From NCBI RefSeq assembly GCF_026151205.1, contig NC_087072.1:689501-753500 (forward strand): a stretch of 64,000 nucleotides of DNA, read 5' to 3'. This DNA is from Bolinopsis microptera. Taxonomy: Eukaryota > Ctenophora > Tentaculata > Lobata > Bolinopsidae. Positions 51,701 to 64,000 of this stretch are shown piece after piece. The position numbers and the translations under genes were made by a program. The notes under the pieces are model-generated. The model did not search any database and was not told where the DNA came from. It saw nothing but the letters and a program-made list of their open reading frames with translations. Numbering within the stretch: the stretch's first letter is position 1; the number at the start of each line of letters is the position of its first letter.

Positions 51701-54700
51701 GGGTTTACCGAACTCTACTAGCAGTGAGGGGTTTACCGAACTTGATAGCAGGGAGGAGTTTACCGAACTCTACTAGCAGGGAGGGGTTTACCGAACTCTA
51801 CTAGCAGGGAGGAGTTTACCGAACTCTAGTAGCAGGGAGGGGTTTACCGAACTCTACTAGCAGTGAGGGGTTTACCGAACTCTACTAGCAGGGAGGAGTT
51901 TACCGAACTCTACTAGCAGGGAGGGTTTATATAGCTAAATACCGAACTCTACTAGCAGTGAGGGGTTTACCGAACTTGATAGCAGGGAGGGGTTTACCGA
52001 ACTCTAGTAGCAGGGAGGGGTTTACCGAACTCTACTAGCAGGGAGGAGTTTACCGAACTCTAGTAGCAGGGAGGGGTTTACCGAACTCTAGTATTAGGGA
52101 GGGGTTTACCGAACTCTACTGGCAGGGAGGGGTTTACCGAACTCTACTAGCAGGGAGGGGTTTACCGAACTCTACTAGCAGGGAGGGGTTTACCGAACTC
52201 TAGTAGCAGGGAGGGGTTTACCGAACTCTACTAGCAGGGAGGGGTTTACCGAACTCTACTAGCAGGGAGGGGTGTACCGAACTCTACTAGCAGGGAGGGG
52301 TTTACCGAACTATACTAGCAGGGAGGGGTTTACCGAACTCTAGTAGCAGGGAGGGGTTTACCGAACTCTACTAGCAGGGAGGGGTTTACCGAACTCTACT
52401 AGCAGGGAGGGGTTTACCGAACTTTAGTAGCAGGGAGGGGTTTACCGAACTCTAGTAGCAGGGAGGGGTTTACCGAACTCTAGTAGCAGGGAGGGGTTTA
52501 GCGAACTCTAGTAGCAGGGAGGGGTTTATATAGCTAAATACCGAACTCTACTAGCAGGGAGGGGTTTATATAGCTAAATACCGAACTCTACTAGCAGGGA
52601 GGGGTTTACCGAACTCTAGTAGCAGGGAGGGGTTTACCAAACTCTACTAGCAGGGAGGGGGCTACCGAACTCTACTAGCAGGGAGGAGTTTACCGAACTC
52701 TACTAGCAGGGAGGGGTTTACCGAACTATAGTAGCAGGGAGGCGTTTACCGAACTCTACTAGCAGGGAGGGGTTTATATATCTAAATACCGAACTCTACT
52801 AGCGGGGAGGGGTTTATATAGCTAAATACCGAACTCTACTAGCAGGGAGGGGTTTATATAGCTAAATACCGAACTCTACTAGCGGGGAGGGGTTTATATA
52901 GCTAAATACCGAACTCTACTAGCAGGGAGGGGTTTACCGAACTCTACTAGCAGGGAGGGGTTTACCGAACTCTACTAGCAGGGAGGGGTTTACCGAACTC
53001 TACTAGCAGGGAGGGTTTTACCGAACTCTACTAGCAGGGAGGCGTTTACCGAACTCTACTAGCAGGGAGGGGTTTATATAGCTAAATACCGAACTCTACT
53101 AGCAGGGAGGGGTTTACCGAACTCAACTAGCAGGGAGGGGTTTACCGAACTCTAGTAGCAGGGAGGGGTTTACCGAACTCTAGTAGCAGGGAGGAGTTTA
53201 CCGAACTCTAGTAGCAGGGAGGGGTTTACCGAACTCTAGTAGCAGGGAGGGGTTTACCGAACTTGATAGCAGGGAGGGGTTTACCGAACTCTAGTAGCAG
53301 GGAGGGGTTTACCGAACTCTAGTAGCAGGGAGGGGTTTACCGAACTCTAGTAGCAGGGAGGGGTTTACCGAACTCTTGTAGCAGGGAGGGGTTTACCGAA
53401 CTCTACTAGCAGGGAGGGGTTTACCGAACTCTACTAGCAGTGAGGGGTTTACCGAACTTGATAGCAGGGAGGGGTTTACCGAACTTGATAGCAGGGAGGG
53501 GTTTACCGAACTCTAGTAGCAGGGAGGGGTTTACCGAACTCTACTAGCAGGGAGGAGTTTACCGAACTCTAGTAGCAGGGAGGAGTTTACCGAACTCTAG
53601 TAGCAGGGAGGGGTTTACCGAACTCTAGTAGCAGGGAGGGGTTTATATAGCTAAATATTGAACTCTAGTAGCAGGGAGGGGTTTACCGAACTCTACTAGC
53701 AGTGAGGGGTTTACCGAACTCTAGTAGCATGGAGGGGTTTACCGAACTCTAGTAGCAGGGAGGGGTTTACCGAACTCTACTAGCAGGGAGGGGTTTACCG
53801 AACTCTACTAGCAGTGAGGGGTTTACCGAACTTGATAGCAGGGAGGGGTTTACCGAACTCTAGTAGCAGGGAGGGGTTTACCGAACTCTACTAGCAGGGA
53901 GGCCGAGGGGTTTACCGAACTCTAGTAGCAGGGAGGGGTTTACCGAACTCTAGTAGCAGGGAGGAGTTTACCGAACTCTACTAGCAGGGAGGGGTTTACC
54001 GAACTCTACTAGCAGGGAGGGGTTTACCGAACTCTACTAGCAGTGAGGGGTTTACCGAACTTGATAGCAGGGAGGAGTTTACCGAACTCTACTAGCAGGG
54101 AGGGGTTTACCGAACTCTACTAGCAGGGAGGAGTTTACCGAACTCTAGTAGCAGGGAGGGGTTTACCGAACTCTACTAGCAGTGAGGGGTTTACCGAACT
54201 CTACTAGCAGGGAGGAGTTTACCGAACTCTACTAGCAGGGAGGGTTTATATAGCTAAATACCGAACTCTACTAGCAGTGAGGGGTTTTCCGAACTTGATA
54301 GCAGGGAGGGGTTTACCGAACTCTAGTAGCAGGGAGGGGTTTACCGAACTCTACTAGCAGGGAGGAGTTTACCGAACTCTAGTAGCAGGGAGGGGTTTAC
54401 CGAACTCTAGTAGCAGGGAGGGGTTTACCGAACTCTACTAGCAGGGAGGGGTTTACCGAACTCTAGTAGCAGGGAGGGGTTTACCGAACTCTAGTAGCAG
54501 GGAGGGGTTTACCGAACTCTAGTAGCAGGGAGGGGTTTACCGAACTCTACTAGCAGGGAGGGGTTTACCGAACTCTACTAGCAGTGAGGGGTTTACCGAA
54601 CTTGATAGCAGGGAGGGGTTTACCGAACTCTAGTAGCAGGGAGGGGTTTACCGAACTCTACTAGCAGGGAGGAGTTTACCGAACTCTAGTAGCAGGGAGG

Positions 54701-57700
54701 GGTTTACCGAACTCTAGTAGCAGGGAGAGGTTTACCGAACTCTACTAGCAGGGAGGAGTTTACCGAACTCTACTAGCAGGGAGAGGTTTACCGAACTCTA
54801 CTAGCAGGGAGGAGTTTACCGAACTCTACTAGCAGGGAGGGGTTTACCGAACTCTACTAGCAGGGAGGAGTTTACCGAACTCTAGTAGCAGGGAGGGGTT
54901 TACCGAACTCTACTAGCAGTGAGGGGTTTACCGAACTCTACTAGCAGGGAGGAGTTTACCGAACTCTACTAGCAGGGAGGGTTTATATAGCTAAATACCG
55001 AACTCTACTAGCAGTGAGGGGTTTACCGAACTTGATAGCAGGGAGGGGTTTACCGAACTCTAGTAGCAGGGAGGGGTTTACCGAACTCTACTAGCAGGGA
55101 GGAGTTTACCGAACTCTAGTAGCAGGGAGGGGTTTACCGAACTCTAGTAGCAGGGAGGGGTTTACCGAACTCTACTGGCAGGGAGGGGTTTACCGAACTC
55201 TACTAGCAGGGAGGGGTTTACCGAACTCTACTAGCAGGGAGGGGTTTACCGAACTCTAGTAGCAGGGAGGGGTTTACCGAACTCTACTAGCAGGGAGGGG
55301 TTTACCGAACTCTACTAGCAGGGAGGGGTGTACCGAACTCTACTAGCAGGGAGGGGTTTACCGAACTATACTAGCAGGGAGGGGTTTACCGAACTCTAGT
55401 AGCAGAGAGGGGTTTACCGAACTCTACTAGCAGGGAGGGGTTTACCGAACTCTACTAGCAGGGAGGGGTTTACCGAACTTTAGTAGCAGGGAGGGGTTTA
55501 CCGAACTCTAGTAGCAGGGAGGGGTTTACCGAACTCTAGTAGCAGGGAGGGGTTTACCGAACTCTAGTAGCAGGGAGGGGTTTATATAGCTAAATACCGA
55601 ACTCTACTAGCAGGGAGGGGTTTATATAGCTAAATACCGAACTCTACTAGCAGGGAGGGGTTTACCGAACTCTAGTAGCAGGGAGGGGTTTACCAAACTC
55701 TACTAGCAGGGAGGGGGCTACCGAACTCTACTAGCAGGGAGGAGTTTACCGAACTCTACTAGCAGGGAGGGGTTTACCGAACTATAGTAGCAGGGAGGCG
55801 TTTACCGAACTCTACTAGCAGGGAGGGGTTTATATATCTAAATACCGAACTCTACTAGCGGGGAGGGGTTTATATAGCTAAATACCGAACTCTACTAGCA
55901 GGGAGGGGTTTATATAGCTAAATACCGAACTCTACTAGCGGGGAGGGGTTTATATAGCTAAATACCGAACTCTACTAGCAGGGAGGGGTTTACCGAACTC
56001 TACTAGCAGGGAGGGGTTTACCGAACTCTACTAGCAGGGAGGGGTTTACCGAACTCTACTAGCAGGGAGGGTTTTACCGAACTCTACTAGCAGGGAGGCG
56101 TTTACCGAACTCTACTAGCAGGGAGGGGTTTATATAGCTAAATACCGAACTCTACTAGCAGGGAGGGGTTTACCGAACTCAACTAGCAGGGAGGGGTTTA
56201 CCGAACTCTAGTAGCAGGGAGGAGTTTACCGAACTCTACTAGCAGGGAGGGTTTATATAGCTAAATACCGAACTCTACTAGCAGTGAGGGGTTTACCGAA
56301 CTTGATAGCAGGGAGGGGTTTACCGAACTCTAGTAGCAGGGAGGGGTGTACCGAACTCTACTAGCAGGGAGGAGTTTACCGAACTCTAGTAGCAGGGAGG
56401 GGTTTACCGAACTCTAGTAGCAGGGAGGGGTTTACCGAACTCTACTGGCAGGGAGGGGTTTACCGAACTCTACTAGCAGGGAGGGGTTTACCGAACTCTA
56501 CTAGCAGGGAGGGGTTTACCGAACTCTAGTAGCAGGGAGGGGTTTACCGAACTCTACTAGCAGGGAGGGGTTTACCGAACTCTACTAGCAGGGAGGGGTG
56601 TACCGAACTCTACTAGCAGGGAGGGGTTTACCGAACTATACTAGCAGGGAGGGGTTTACCGAACTCTAGTAGCAGGGAGGGGTTTACCGAACTCTACTAG
56701 CAGGGAGGGGTTTACCGAACTCTACTAGCAGGGAGGGGTTTACCGAACTTTAGTAGCAGGGAGGGGTTTACCGAACTCTAGTAGCAGGGAGGGGTTTACC
56801 GAACTCTAGTAGCAGGGAGGGGTTTACCGAACTCTAGTAGCAGGGAGGGGTTTATATAGCTAAATACCGAACTCTACTAGCAGGGAGGGGTTTATATAGC
56901 TAAATACCGAACTCTACTAGCAGGGAGGGGTTTACCGAACTCTAGTAGCAGGGAGGGGTTTACCAAACTCTACTAGCAGGGAGGGGGCTACCGAACTCTA
57001 CTAGCAGGGAGGAGTTTACCGAACTCTACTAGCAGGGAGGGGTTTACCGAACTATAGTAGCAGGGAGGCGTTTACCGAACTCTACTAGCAGGGAGGGGTT
57101 TATATATCTAAATACCGAACTCTACTAGCGGGGAGGGGTTTATATAGCTAAATACCGAACTCTACTAGCAGGGAGGGGTTTATATAGCTAAATACCGAAC
57201 TCTACTAGCGGGGAGGGGTTTATATAGCTAAATACCGAACTCTACTAGCAGGGAGGGGTTTACCGAACTCTACTAGCAGGGAGGGGTTTACCGAACTCTA
57301 CTAGCAGGGAGGGGTTTACCGAACTCTACTAGCAGGGAGGGTTTTACCGAACTCTACTAGCAGGGAGGCGTTTACCGAACTCTACTAGCAGGGAGGGGTT
57401 TATATAGCTAAATACCGAACTCTACTAGCAGGGAGGGGTTTACCGAACTCAACTAGCAGGGAGGGGTTTACCGAACTCTAGTAGCAGGGAGGGGTTTACC
57501 GAACTCTAGTAGCAGGGAGGAGTTTACCGAACTCTAGTAGCAGGGAGGGGTTTACCGAACTCTAGTAGCAGGGAGGGGTTTACCGAACTTGATAGCAGGG
57601 AGGGGTTTACCGAACTCTAGTAGCAGGGAGGGGTTTACCGAACTCTAGTAGCAGGGAGGGGTTTACCGAACTCTAGTAGCAGGGAGGGGTTTACCGAACT

Positions 57701-60700
57701 CTTGTAGCAGGGAGGGGTTTACCGAACTCTACTAGCAGGGAGGGGTTTACCGAACTCTACTAGCAGTGAGGGGTTTACCGAACTTGATAGCAGGGAGGGG
57801 TTTACCGAACTTGATAGCAGGGAGGGGTTTACCGAACTCTAGTAGCAGGGAGGGGTTTACCGAACTCTACTAGCAGGGAGGAGTTTACCGAACTCTAGTA
57901 GCAGGGAGGAGTTTACCGAACTCTAGTAGCAGGGAGGGGTTTACCGAACTCTAGTAGCAGGGAGGGGTTTATATAGCTAAATATTGAACTCTAGTAGCAG
58001 GGAGGGGTTTACCGAACTCTACTAGCAGTGAGGGGTTTACCGAACTCTAGTAGCAGGGAGGGGTTTACCGAACTCTAGTAGCAGGGAGGGGTTTACCGAA
58101 CTCTACTAGCAGGGAGGGGTTTACCGAACTCTACTAGCAGTGAGGGGTTTACCGAACTTGATAGCAGGGAGGGGTTTACCGAACTCTAGTAGCAGGGAGG
58201 GGTTTACCGAACTCTACTAGCAGGGAGGCCGAGGGGTTTACCGAACTCTAGTAGCAGGGAGGGGTTTACCGAACTCTAGTAGCAGGGAGGAGTTTACCGA
58301 ACTCTACTAGCAGGGAGGGGTTTACCGAACTCTACTAGCAGGGAGGGGTTTACCGAACTCTACTAGCAGTGAGGGGTTTACCGAACTTGATAGCAGGGAG
58401 GAGTTTACCGAACTCTACTAGCAGGGAGGGGTTTACCGAACTCTACTAGCAGGGAGGAGTTTACCGAACTCTAGTAGCAGGGAGGGGTTTACCGAACTCT
58501 ACTAGCAGTGAGGGGTTTACCGAACTCTACTAGCAGGGAGGAGTTTACCGAACTCTACTAGCAGGGAGGGTTTATATAGCTAAATACCGAACTCTACTAG
58601 CAGTGAGGGGTTTTCCGAACTTGATAGCAGGGAGGGGTTTACCGAACTCTAGTAGCAGGGAGGGGTTTACCGAACTCTACTAGCAGGGAGGAGTTTACCG
58701 AACTCTAGTAGCAGGGAGGGGTTTACCGAACTCTAGTAGCAGGGAGGGGTTTACCGAACTCTACTAGCAGGGAGGGGTTTACCGAACTCTAGTAGCAGGG
58801 AGGGGTTTACCGAACTCTAGTAGCAGGGAGGGGTTTACCGAACTCTAGTAGCAGGGAGGGGTTTACCGAACTCTACTAGCAGGGAGGGGTTTACCGAACT
58901 CTACTAGCAGGGATGGGTTTACCGAACTATACTAGCAGGGAGGGGTTTACCGAACTCTAGTAGCAGGGAGGGGTTTACCGAACTCTACTAGCAGGGAGGG
59001 GTTTACCGAACTCTACTAGCAGGGAGGGGTTTACCGAACTTTAGTAGCAGGGAGGGGTTTACCGAACTCTACTAGCAGGGAGGGGTTTACCGAACTCTAG
59101 TAGCAGGGAGGGGTTTACCAAACTCTACTAGCAGGGAGGGGTTTACCGAACTCTAGTAGCAGGGAGGGGTTTACCGAACTCTAGTAGCAGGGAGGGGTTT
59201 ATATAGCTAAATACCGAACTCTAGTAGCATGGAGGGGTTTACCGAACTCTACTAGCAGGGAGGGGTTTACTAAACTCTAGTAGCAGGGAGGGGTTTACCG
59301 AACTCTAGTAGCAGGGAGGGGTTTACCGAACTCTAGTAGCAGGGAGGGGTTTACCGAACTCTAGTAGCAGGGAGGGGTTTACCAAACTCTACTAGCAGGG
59401 AGGAGTTTATATAGCTAAATACCGAACTCTAGTAGCAGGGAGGGGTTTACCGAACTCTAGTAGCAGGGAAGAGTTTACCGAACTCTACTAGCAGGGAGGG
59501 GTTTATATAGCTAAATACTGAACTCTAGTAGCAGGGAGGGGTTTACCGAACTCTAGTAGCAGGGAGGGGTTTACCGAACTCTAGTAGCAGGGAGGGGTTT
59601 ACCGAACTCTACTAGCAGGGAGGGGTTTACCGAACTCTACTAGCAGGGAGGGGTTTACCGAACTCTAGTAGCAGGGAGGGGTTTACCGAACTCTACTAGC
59701 AGGGAGGGGTTTACCGAACTCTACTAGCAGGGATGGGTTTACCGAACTATACTAGCAGGGAGGGGTTTACCGAACTCTAGTAGCAGGGAGGGGTTTACCG
59801 AACTCTACTAGCAGGGAGGGGTTTACCGAACTCTACTAGCAGGGAGGGGTTTACCGAACTTTAGTAGCAGGGAGGGGTTTACCGAACTCTAGTAGCAGGG
59901 AGGGGTTTACCGAACTCTAGTAGCAGGGAGGGGTTTACCGAAGTCTAGTAGCAGGGAGGGGTTTATATAGCTAAATACCGAACTCTACTAGCAGGGAGGG
60001 GTTTATATAGCTAAATACCGAACTCTAGTCGCAGGGAGGGGTTTACCGAACTCTAGTAGCAGGGAGGGTTTACCGAACTCTAGTAGCAGGGAGGGGTTTA
60101 CTGAACTCTAGTAGCAGGGAGGGGTTTACCGAACTCTAGTAGCAGGGAGGGGTTTATATAGCTAAATACCGAACTCTAGTAGCATGGAGGGGTTTACCGA
60201 ACTCTACTAGCAGGGAGGGGTTTACTAAACTCTAGTAGCAGGGAGGGGTTTACCGAACTCTAGTAGCAGGGAGGGGTTTACCGAACTCTAGTAGCAGGGA
60301 GGGGTTTACCAAACTCTACTAGCAGGGAGAAGTTTATATAGCTAAATACCGAACTCTAGTAGCAGGGAGGGGTTTACCGAACTCTAGTAGCAGGGAAGAG
60401 TTTACCGAACTCTACTAGCAGGGAGGGGTTTATATAGCTAAATACCGAACTCTAGTAGCAGGGAGGGGTTTACCGAACTCTAGTAGCAGGGAGGGGTTTA
60501 CCGAACTCTAGTAGCAGGGAGGGGTTTACCGAACTCTACTAGCAGGGAGGGGTTTACCGAACTCTACTAGCAGGGAGGGGTTTACCGAACTCTACTAGCA
60601 GGGAGGGGTTTACCGAACTCTAGTAGCAGGGAGGGGTTTACCGAACTCTACTAGCAGGGAGGGGTTTACCGAACTCTACTAGCAGGGAGGGTTTACCGAA

Positions 60701-61187
60701 CTCTACTAGCAGGGAGGGGTTTACCGAACTCTACTAGCAGGGAGGGGTTTACCGAACTCTAGTAGCAGGGAGGGGTTTACCGAACTCTAGTAGCAGGGAG
60801 GGTTTACCGAACTCTAGTAGCAGGGAGGGGTTTACTGAACTCTAGTAGCAGGGAGGGGTTTACTGAACTCTACTAGCAGGGAGGGGTTTACCGAACTCTA
60901 CTAGCAGTGAGGGGTTTACCGAACTCTAGTAGCAGGGAGGGGTTTACTGAACTCTAGTAGCAGGGAGGGGTTTACTGAACTCTACTAGCAGGGAGGGGTT
61001 TACCGAACTCTAGTAGCAGGGAGGGGTTTACCGAACTTGATAGCAGGGAGGGGTTTACCGAACTCTACTAGCAGGGAGGGGTTTACCGAACTCTAGTAGC
61101 AGGGAGGCGTTTACCGAACTCTAGTAGCAGGGAGGGGTTTACCGAACTCTAGTAGCAGGGAGGGGTTTACCGAACTTGATAGCTAAA
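48712..61187. repeat. 28-bp satellite, about 445 units over 12.5 kb
   Basis: The unit is CTAGTAGCAGGGAGG then GGTTTACCGAACT. Common variants are CTACTAGCAG, AGTGAGGGG, GGAGGAGTTT and a shortened CTTGATAGCAG unit. A longer variant adds TATATAGCTAAAT before ACCGAACT, and this word also marks both array edges (48712 and 61182). Rare variants recur at long spacing: TATATATCTAAAT near 52776, 55830 and 57100, and CTAAATATTGAAC near 51336, 53655 and 57978, showing block duplication of 1-4 kb. No ORF survives. Confidence 0.97.
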
Positions 61188-61850
61188 TGCATTTTATACT
61201 TAAGGAACGAAGTCTAATACTGCACCACCAAATATGCCGTGTTATATAATACCATTAAAATGTTCGCTGTTTCAAACTTAAACGTACCTAGACTAGAACC
61301 TTAGTTCTTTGGAATACCATTCAACCGTTTATGTAACTCAGACAAACGCATTTCTTACATTGGCCCAAAGCTATATAACTAAATAACAAAACGGTCAATA
61401 TTGTAAACAAGGATACAAAATACCCGCGCCGGGTTATAAGACATATGTTACTCTCTATCAAAACTGTCTTTGACTGCGCTGTGACAGAGACTGTAAAATA
61501 ATTTGAAGGTTGCAGTACTTCGACAAATGTAATACAAATTGCTTCGTGAATGGTTAAATAACGACTTGGACGATCCCGCCTCCATCGAAGAAAAAAAAAT
61601 TAAAGAAGAATTTAAAGCTGCAACCTTTAAAGAGGTCTCTGCAGCAAATCGTTTAAAAATTCAAACTTTCTCATCGTCTGTTTACTTGAAGAGCCAATAG
61701 AAATGCGAGGTTTCTAACATGGCCACGGAGTCAGTGATTTATACGATCTTGTAACTAAGTTACAATATCTTATAAATCTAAACAGTTCAGTAAAACAATG
61801 CTGCTCTGTTTTTAGCCTATAAAGTGCTTAATGAGTGGACAAAGAGAGAC
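61188..61850. other. Unique interval between the two large arrays
   Basis: AT-rich DNA with no recognisable gene, RNA or element. Confidence 0.5.
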
Positions 61851-62740
61851 GGGAGTAGTAACAGAGACAGCGAGAGAGTGGTAACAGAGACAGCGAGAGA
61901 GTGGTAACAGAGACAGCGAGAGAGTGGTAACAGAGACAACGAGAGAGTGGTAACAGAGACAGCGAGAGAGTGGTAACAGAGACAGCGAGAGAGTGGTAAC
62001 AGAGACAGCGAGAGAGTGGTAACAGAGACAGCGAGAGAGTGGTAACAGAGACAGCGAGAGAGTGATAACAGAGACAGCGAGAGAGTGGTAACAGAGACAG
62101 CGAGAGAGTGGTAACAGAGACAGCGAGAGAGTGGTAACAGAGACAGCGAGAGAGTGGTAACAGAGACAGCGAGAGAGTGGTAACAGAGACAGCGAGAGAG
62201 TGGTAACAGAGACAGCGAGAGAGTGGTAACAGAGACAGTGAGAGAGTGGTAACAGAGACAGCGAGAGAGTGGTAACAGAGACAGCGAGAGAGTGGTAACA
62301 GAGACAGCGAGAGAGTGGTAACAGAGACAGCGAGAGAGTGGTAACAGAGACAGCGAGAGAGTGGTAACAGAGACAGCGAGAGAGTGGTAACAAAGACAGC
62401 GAGAGAGTGGTAACAGAGACAGCGAGAGAGTAGTAACAGAGACAACGAGAGAGTGGTAACAGAGACAGCGAGAGAGTGGTAACAGAGACAGCGAGAGAGT
62501 GGTAACAGAGACAGCGAGAGAGTGGTAACAGAGACAGCGAGAGAGTGGTAACAGAGACAGCGAGAGAGTGGTAACAGAGACAGCGAGAGAGTGGTAACAG
62601 AGACAGCGAGAGAGTGGTAACAGAGACAGCGAGAGAGTGGTAACAGAGACAGCGAGAGAGTGGTAACAGAGACAGCGAGAGAGTGGTAACAGAGACAGCG
62701 AGAGAGTGGTAACAGAGACAGCGAGAGAGTGGTAACAGAG
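61851..62740. repeat. 23-bp minisatellite, about 38 units
   Basis: Unit GTAACAGAGACAGCGAGAGA plus GTG, nearly identical throughout, with single-base variants (CAACGAG, GTGATAAC, CAAAGAC). A unit of 23 bp never shifts back into one frame within 22 bp, which explains the two overlapping minus-strand open frames (61812-62445) of repeated CYHSLAVSVTT. Confidence 0.96.
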
Positions 62741-62744
62741 ATTA

Positions 62745-62815
62745 AGTTACCCAGGCTTAATAAACACTGTGAATGAAGATATGGCGGAGTGACAGGCTGG
62801 GCGCCATCCAGTAAA
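62745..62815 (-). mobile_element. Single end of the 3638-4014 foldback family
   Basis: The reverse complement has GCGCCCAGCCTGTCACTCC, GCC and then TAAGCCTGGGTAACT, in the same order as the arms of the 3638-4014 element. No partner arm is seen on the far side of the 23-bp array. Confidence 0.45.
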
Positions 62816-62861
62816 GAGTAAGCTTAAAAGTGGGAAGAGAAATTACGCTCACAGCAATGTA

Positions 62862-63171
62862 GGGTTCCTTTGTGATAGTCTAAACGCACTAACTAGCGCT
62901 TAATAGCGCTAGTTAGCGATGGTTATCGAATATCTGAGGCTCCACAAGCGCTGGTTAGCGCTAGCTATCGCTAAATGAGCGCTAGTTAGTGCTAGCTATC
63001 GTTAAATGAGCGCTAGTTAGCGCTAGCTATCGTTAAATGAGCGCTAGCTATCGTTAAATGAGCGCTAGTAAGCGCTAGCTATCGCTTAATGAGCGCTAGT
63101 AAGCGCTAGCTATCGCTAAATGAGCGCTAGTAAGCGCTAGCTATCGCGTTTAGACTATCGCAAAAGAACCC
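62862..63171. mobile_element. 310-bp MITE with 26-bp inverted ends and repeat interior
   Basis: Left end GGGTTCCTTTGTGATAGTCT and AAACGC (62862-62887); the reverse complement of the right end GGGTTCTTTTGCGATAGTCT and AAACGC (63146-63171), two differences in 26. The 6-bp target duplication aatgta flanks it at 62856-62861 and 63172-63177. The interior is a roughly 31-bp tandem repeat of GAGCGCTAG, TAAGCGCTAGCTATCG and TTAAAT, which shares the CTATCG/CGATAG word with the ends. Confidence 0.8.
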
Positions 63172-63177
63172 AATGTA

Positions 63178-64000
63178 GTAATAATTATGATTGAAGAAAC
63201 ATAACTAGTATAGCCTTTGTAATGAGTAGCAGTATTGTGGTGTTACCTATTGTAATGAGCAGTCTACTTTGTAATAGTTAACTTGTGGTCCTAAATGTTT
63301 GTACCCTGAACACGTAGCCTGGCGCCTGGCCTCATCACATGGTTACTAGTGGTAACCATTAGTTACTAGTGGTTACTAATGGTTACAGTGAACACGTAGC
63401 CTCATCACATGCCAACACATCAGAGAAATAATAATTTTATAAACTTATAAATATTACGCATTGTCACCAGACAACGGTACCAAATGGTAAAAGGCATAAA
63501 AGGCACAAACTTTAATTCAAATTGTGGTCTCTCATAATTTGATAGAGCGCTAATAATATAAGTTAATATAAGAAAACATTTTAAGTTTTAGTCTAGACTA
63601 TTTATATTATTTAAAATTTTTTCTTAACAAGTTAACATATAGGTTGGATAAAAAGGAGAGGAAACGCAATCAGAGTACTATTAACTCTGACTTTTTCAAA
63701 TTGGTTAATTAGCAGAGAGTAGTTGCTTTTTAAAATTTGTACCGTTTTATTTAATTAATTTATATATTTATATATATCTGACCTTGAATAATATCCATCG
63801 CTGAAATTATATATATTGTTTGAATGACCTATCAGAACACTTTTAACTCTTAAGTCGAAGTAATACAACTAGAAGCAATATAATAAGTAATAACGCCTGT
63901 GTTCGAATCTTGTGAAAAAGCCATAAAGAGAGTGGGACAGTGTCACTCCGTTCCTGGAAAAGACCAATTTTCTTCCAATAAGAGAACGAATAGAGAATAA
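63178..64000. other. Unique right-hand edge
   Basis: AT-rich. A short direct repeat (ACACGTAGCCT with CTCATCACATG near 63310 and 63394) surrounds GGTTACTAGTGGTAACC-type repeats. No exon of MED12 or other gene is recognised. Confidence 0.5.

Noticed and set aside
48712-61187. CRISPR-like array
   Set aside because: Units are contiguous 28-mers without unique spacers, the host is a eukaryote and there are no cas genes; this is a satellite.
61812-62445. Two overlapping minus-strand frames with CYHSLAVSVTT repeats
   Set aside because: Both arise from the 23-bp minisatellite, whose unit lacks stops on the minus strand; no unique coding flank.

Overview
This is a stretch of animal nuclear genome. 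It carries four conserved eukaryotic housekeeping genes with GT-AG introns (an STK10/SLK-type kinase, a RAC1-type GTPase, a YIPF5-type Golgi protein and the Mediator subunit MED12), one intronless rhodopsin-class receptor, several LINE, MITE and SINE copies, and a very large amount of tandem repeat. The lineage cannot be fixed from the sequence. The RAC and MED12 sequences are clearly metazoan. The intronless class A receptor and the mix of LINEs and hAT-like MITEs would suit an early-branching animal such as a cnidarian, but that is inference.

Layout. 685-1965 (minus) holds the first two coding exons of an STK10/SLK-like kinase, whose remainder lies off the left edge. 2.2-8.7 kb is transposon debris: a SINE, two LINE tails, a foldback element and a CR1/L2-like reverse transcriptase ORF. 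8706-11564 (plus) is a complete four-exon RAC1 gene with a LINE inserted in its third intron. 13.7-16.3 kb is one inverted-repeat-bounded element filled with tandem repeats. 16818-17753 (plus) is intronless YIPF5. 18291-42688 (plus) holds nineteen exons of MED12 (about 970 codons, all splice phases compatible); the C-terminal part is not found in the window. 44195-45346 (minus) is an orphan class A receptor that would be nested in MED12 if that gene continues to the right. 48.7-61.2 kb is a 28-bp satellite of roughly 445 units, followed by a 23-bp array and a small inverted-repeat element with internal repeats.

Function. The conserved genes are unrelated housekeeping genes rather than a pathway: actin-linked kinase signalling, Rho-family signalling, ER-Golgi traffic and transcription.

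Most notable signal. In MED12, tandem arrays repeatedly start at, or run across, an exon-intron junction. The 3' end of exon 10 plus its donor exists in 10 copies, the 3' end of exon 16 plus its donor in 23 copies, and the acceptor plus first 46 nt of exon 12 in 8 copies (one interval split by a LINE). The acceptor of exon 7 is triplicated. Other arrays abut the splice sites of exons 4, 5, 8 and 19. The gene is therefore full of perfect decoy splice sites made from its own exon edges. A second theme is a pair of transposon-like elements (13679-16317 and 62862-63171) with G-rich inverted termini, 6-bp target duplications and interiors made of expanded repeats resembling their own ends.
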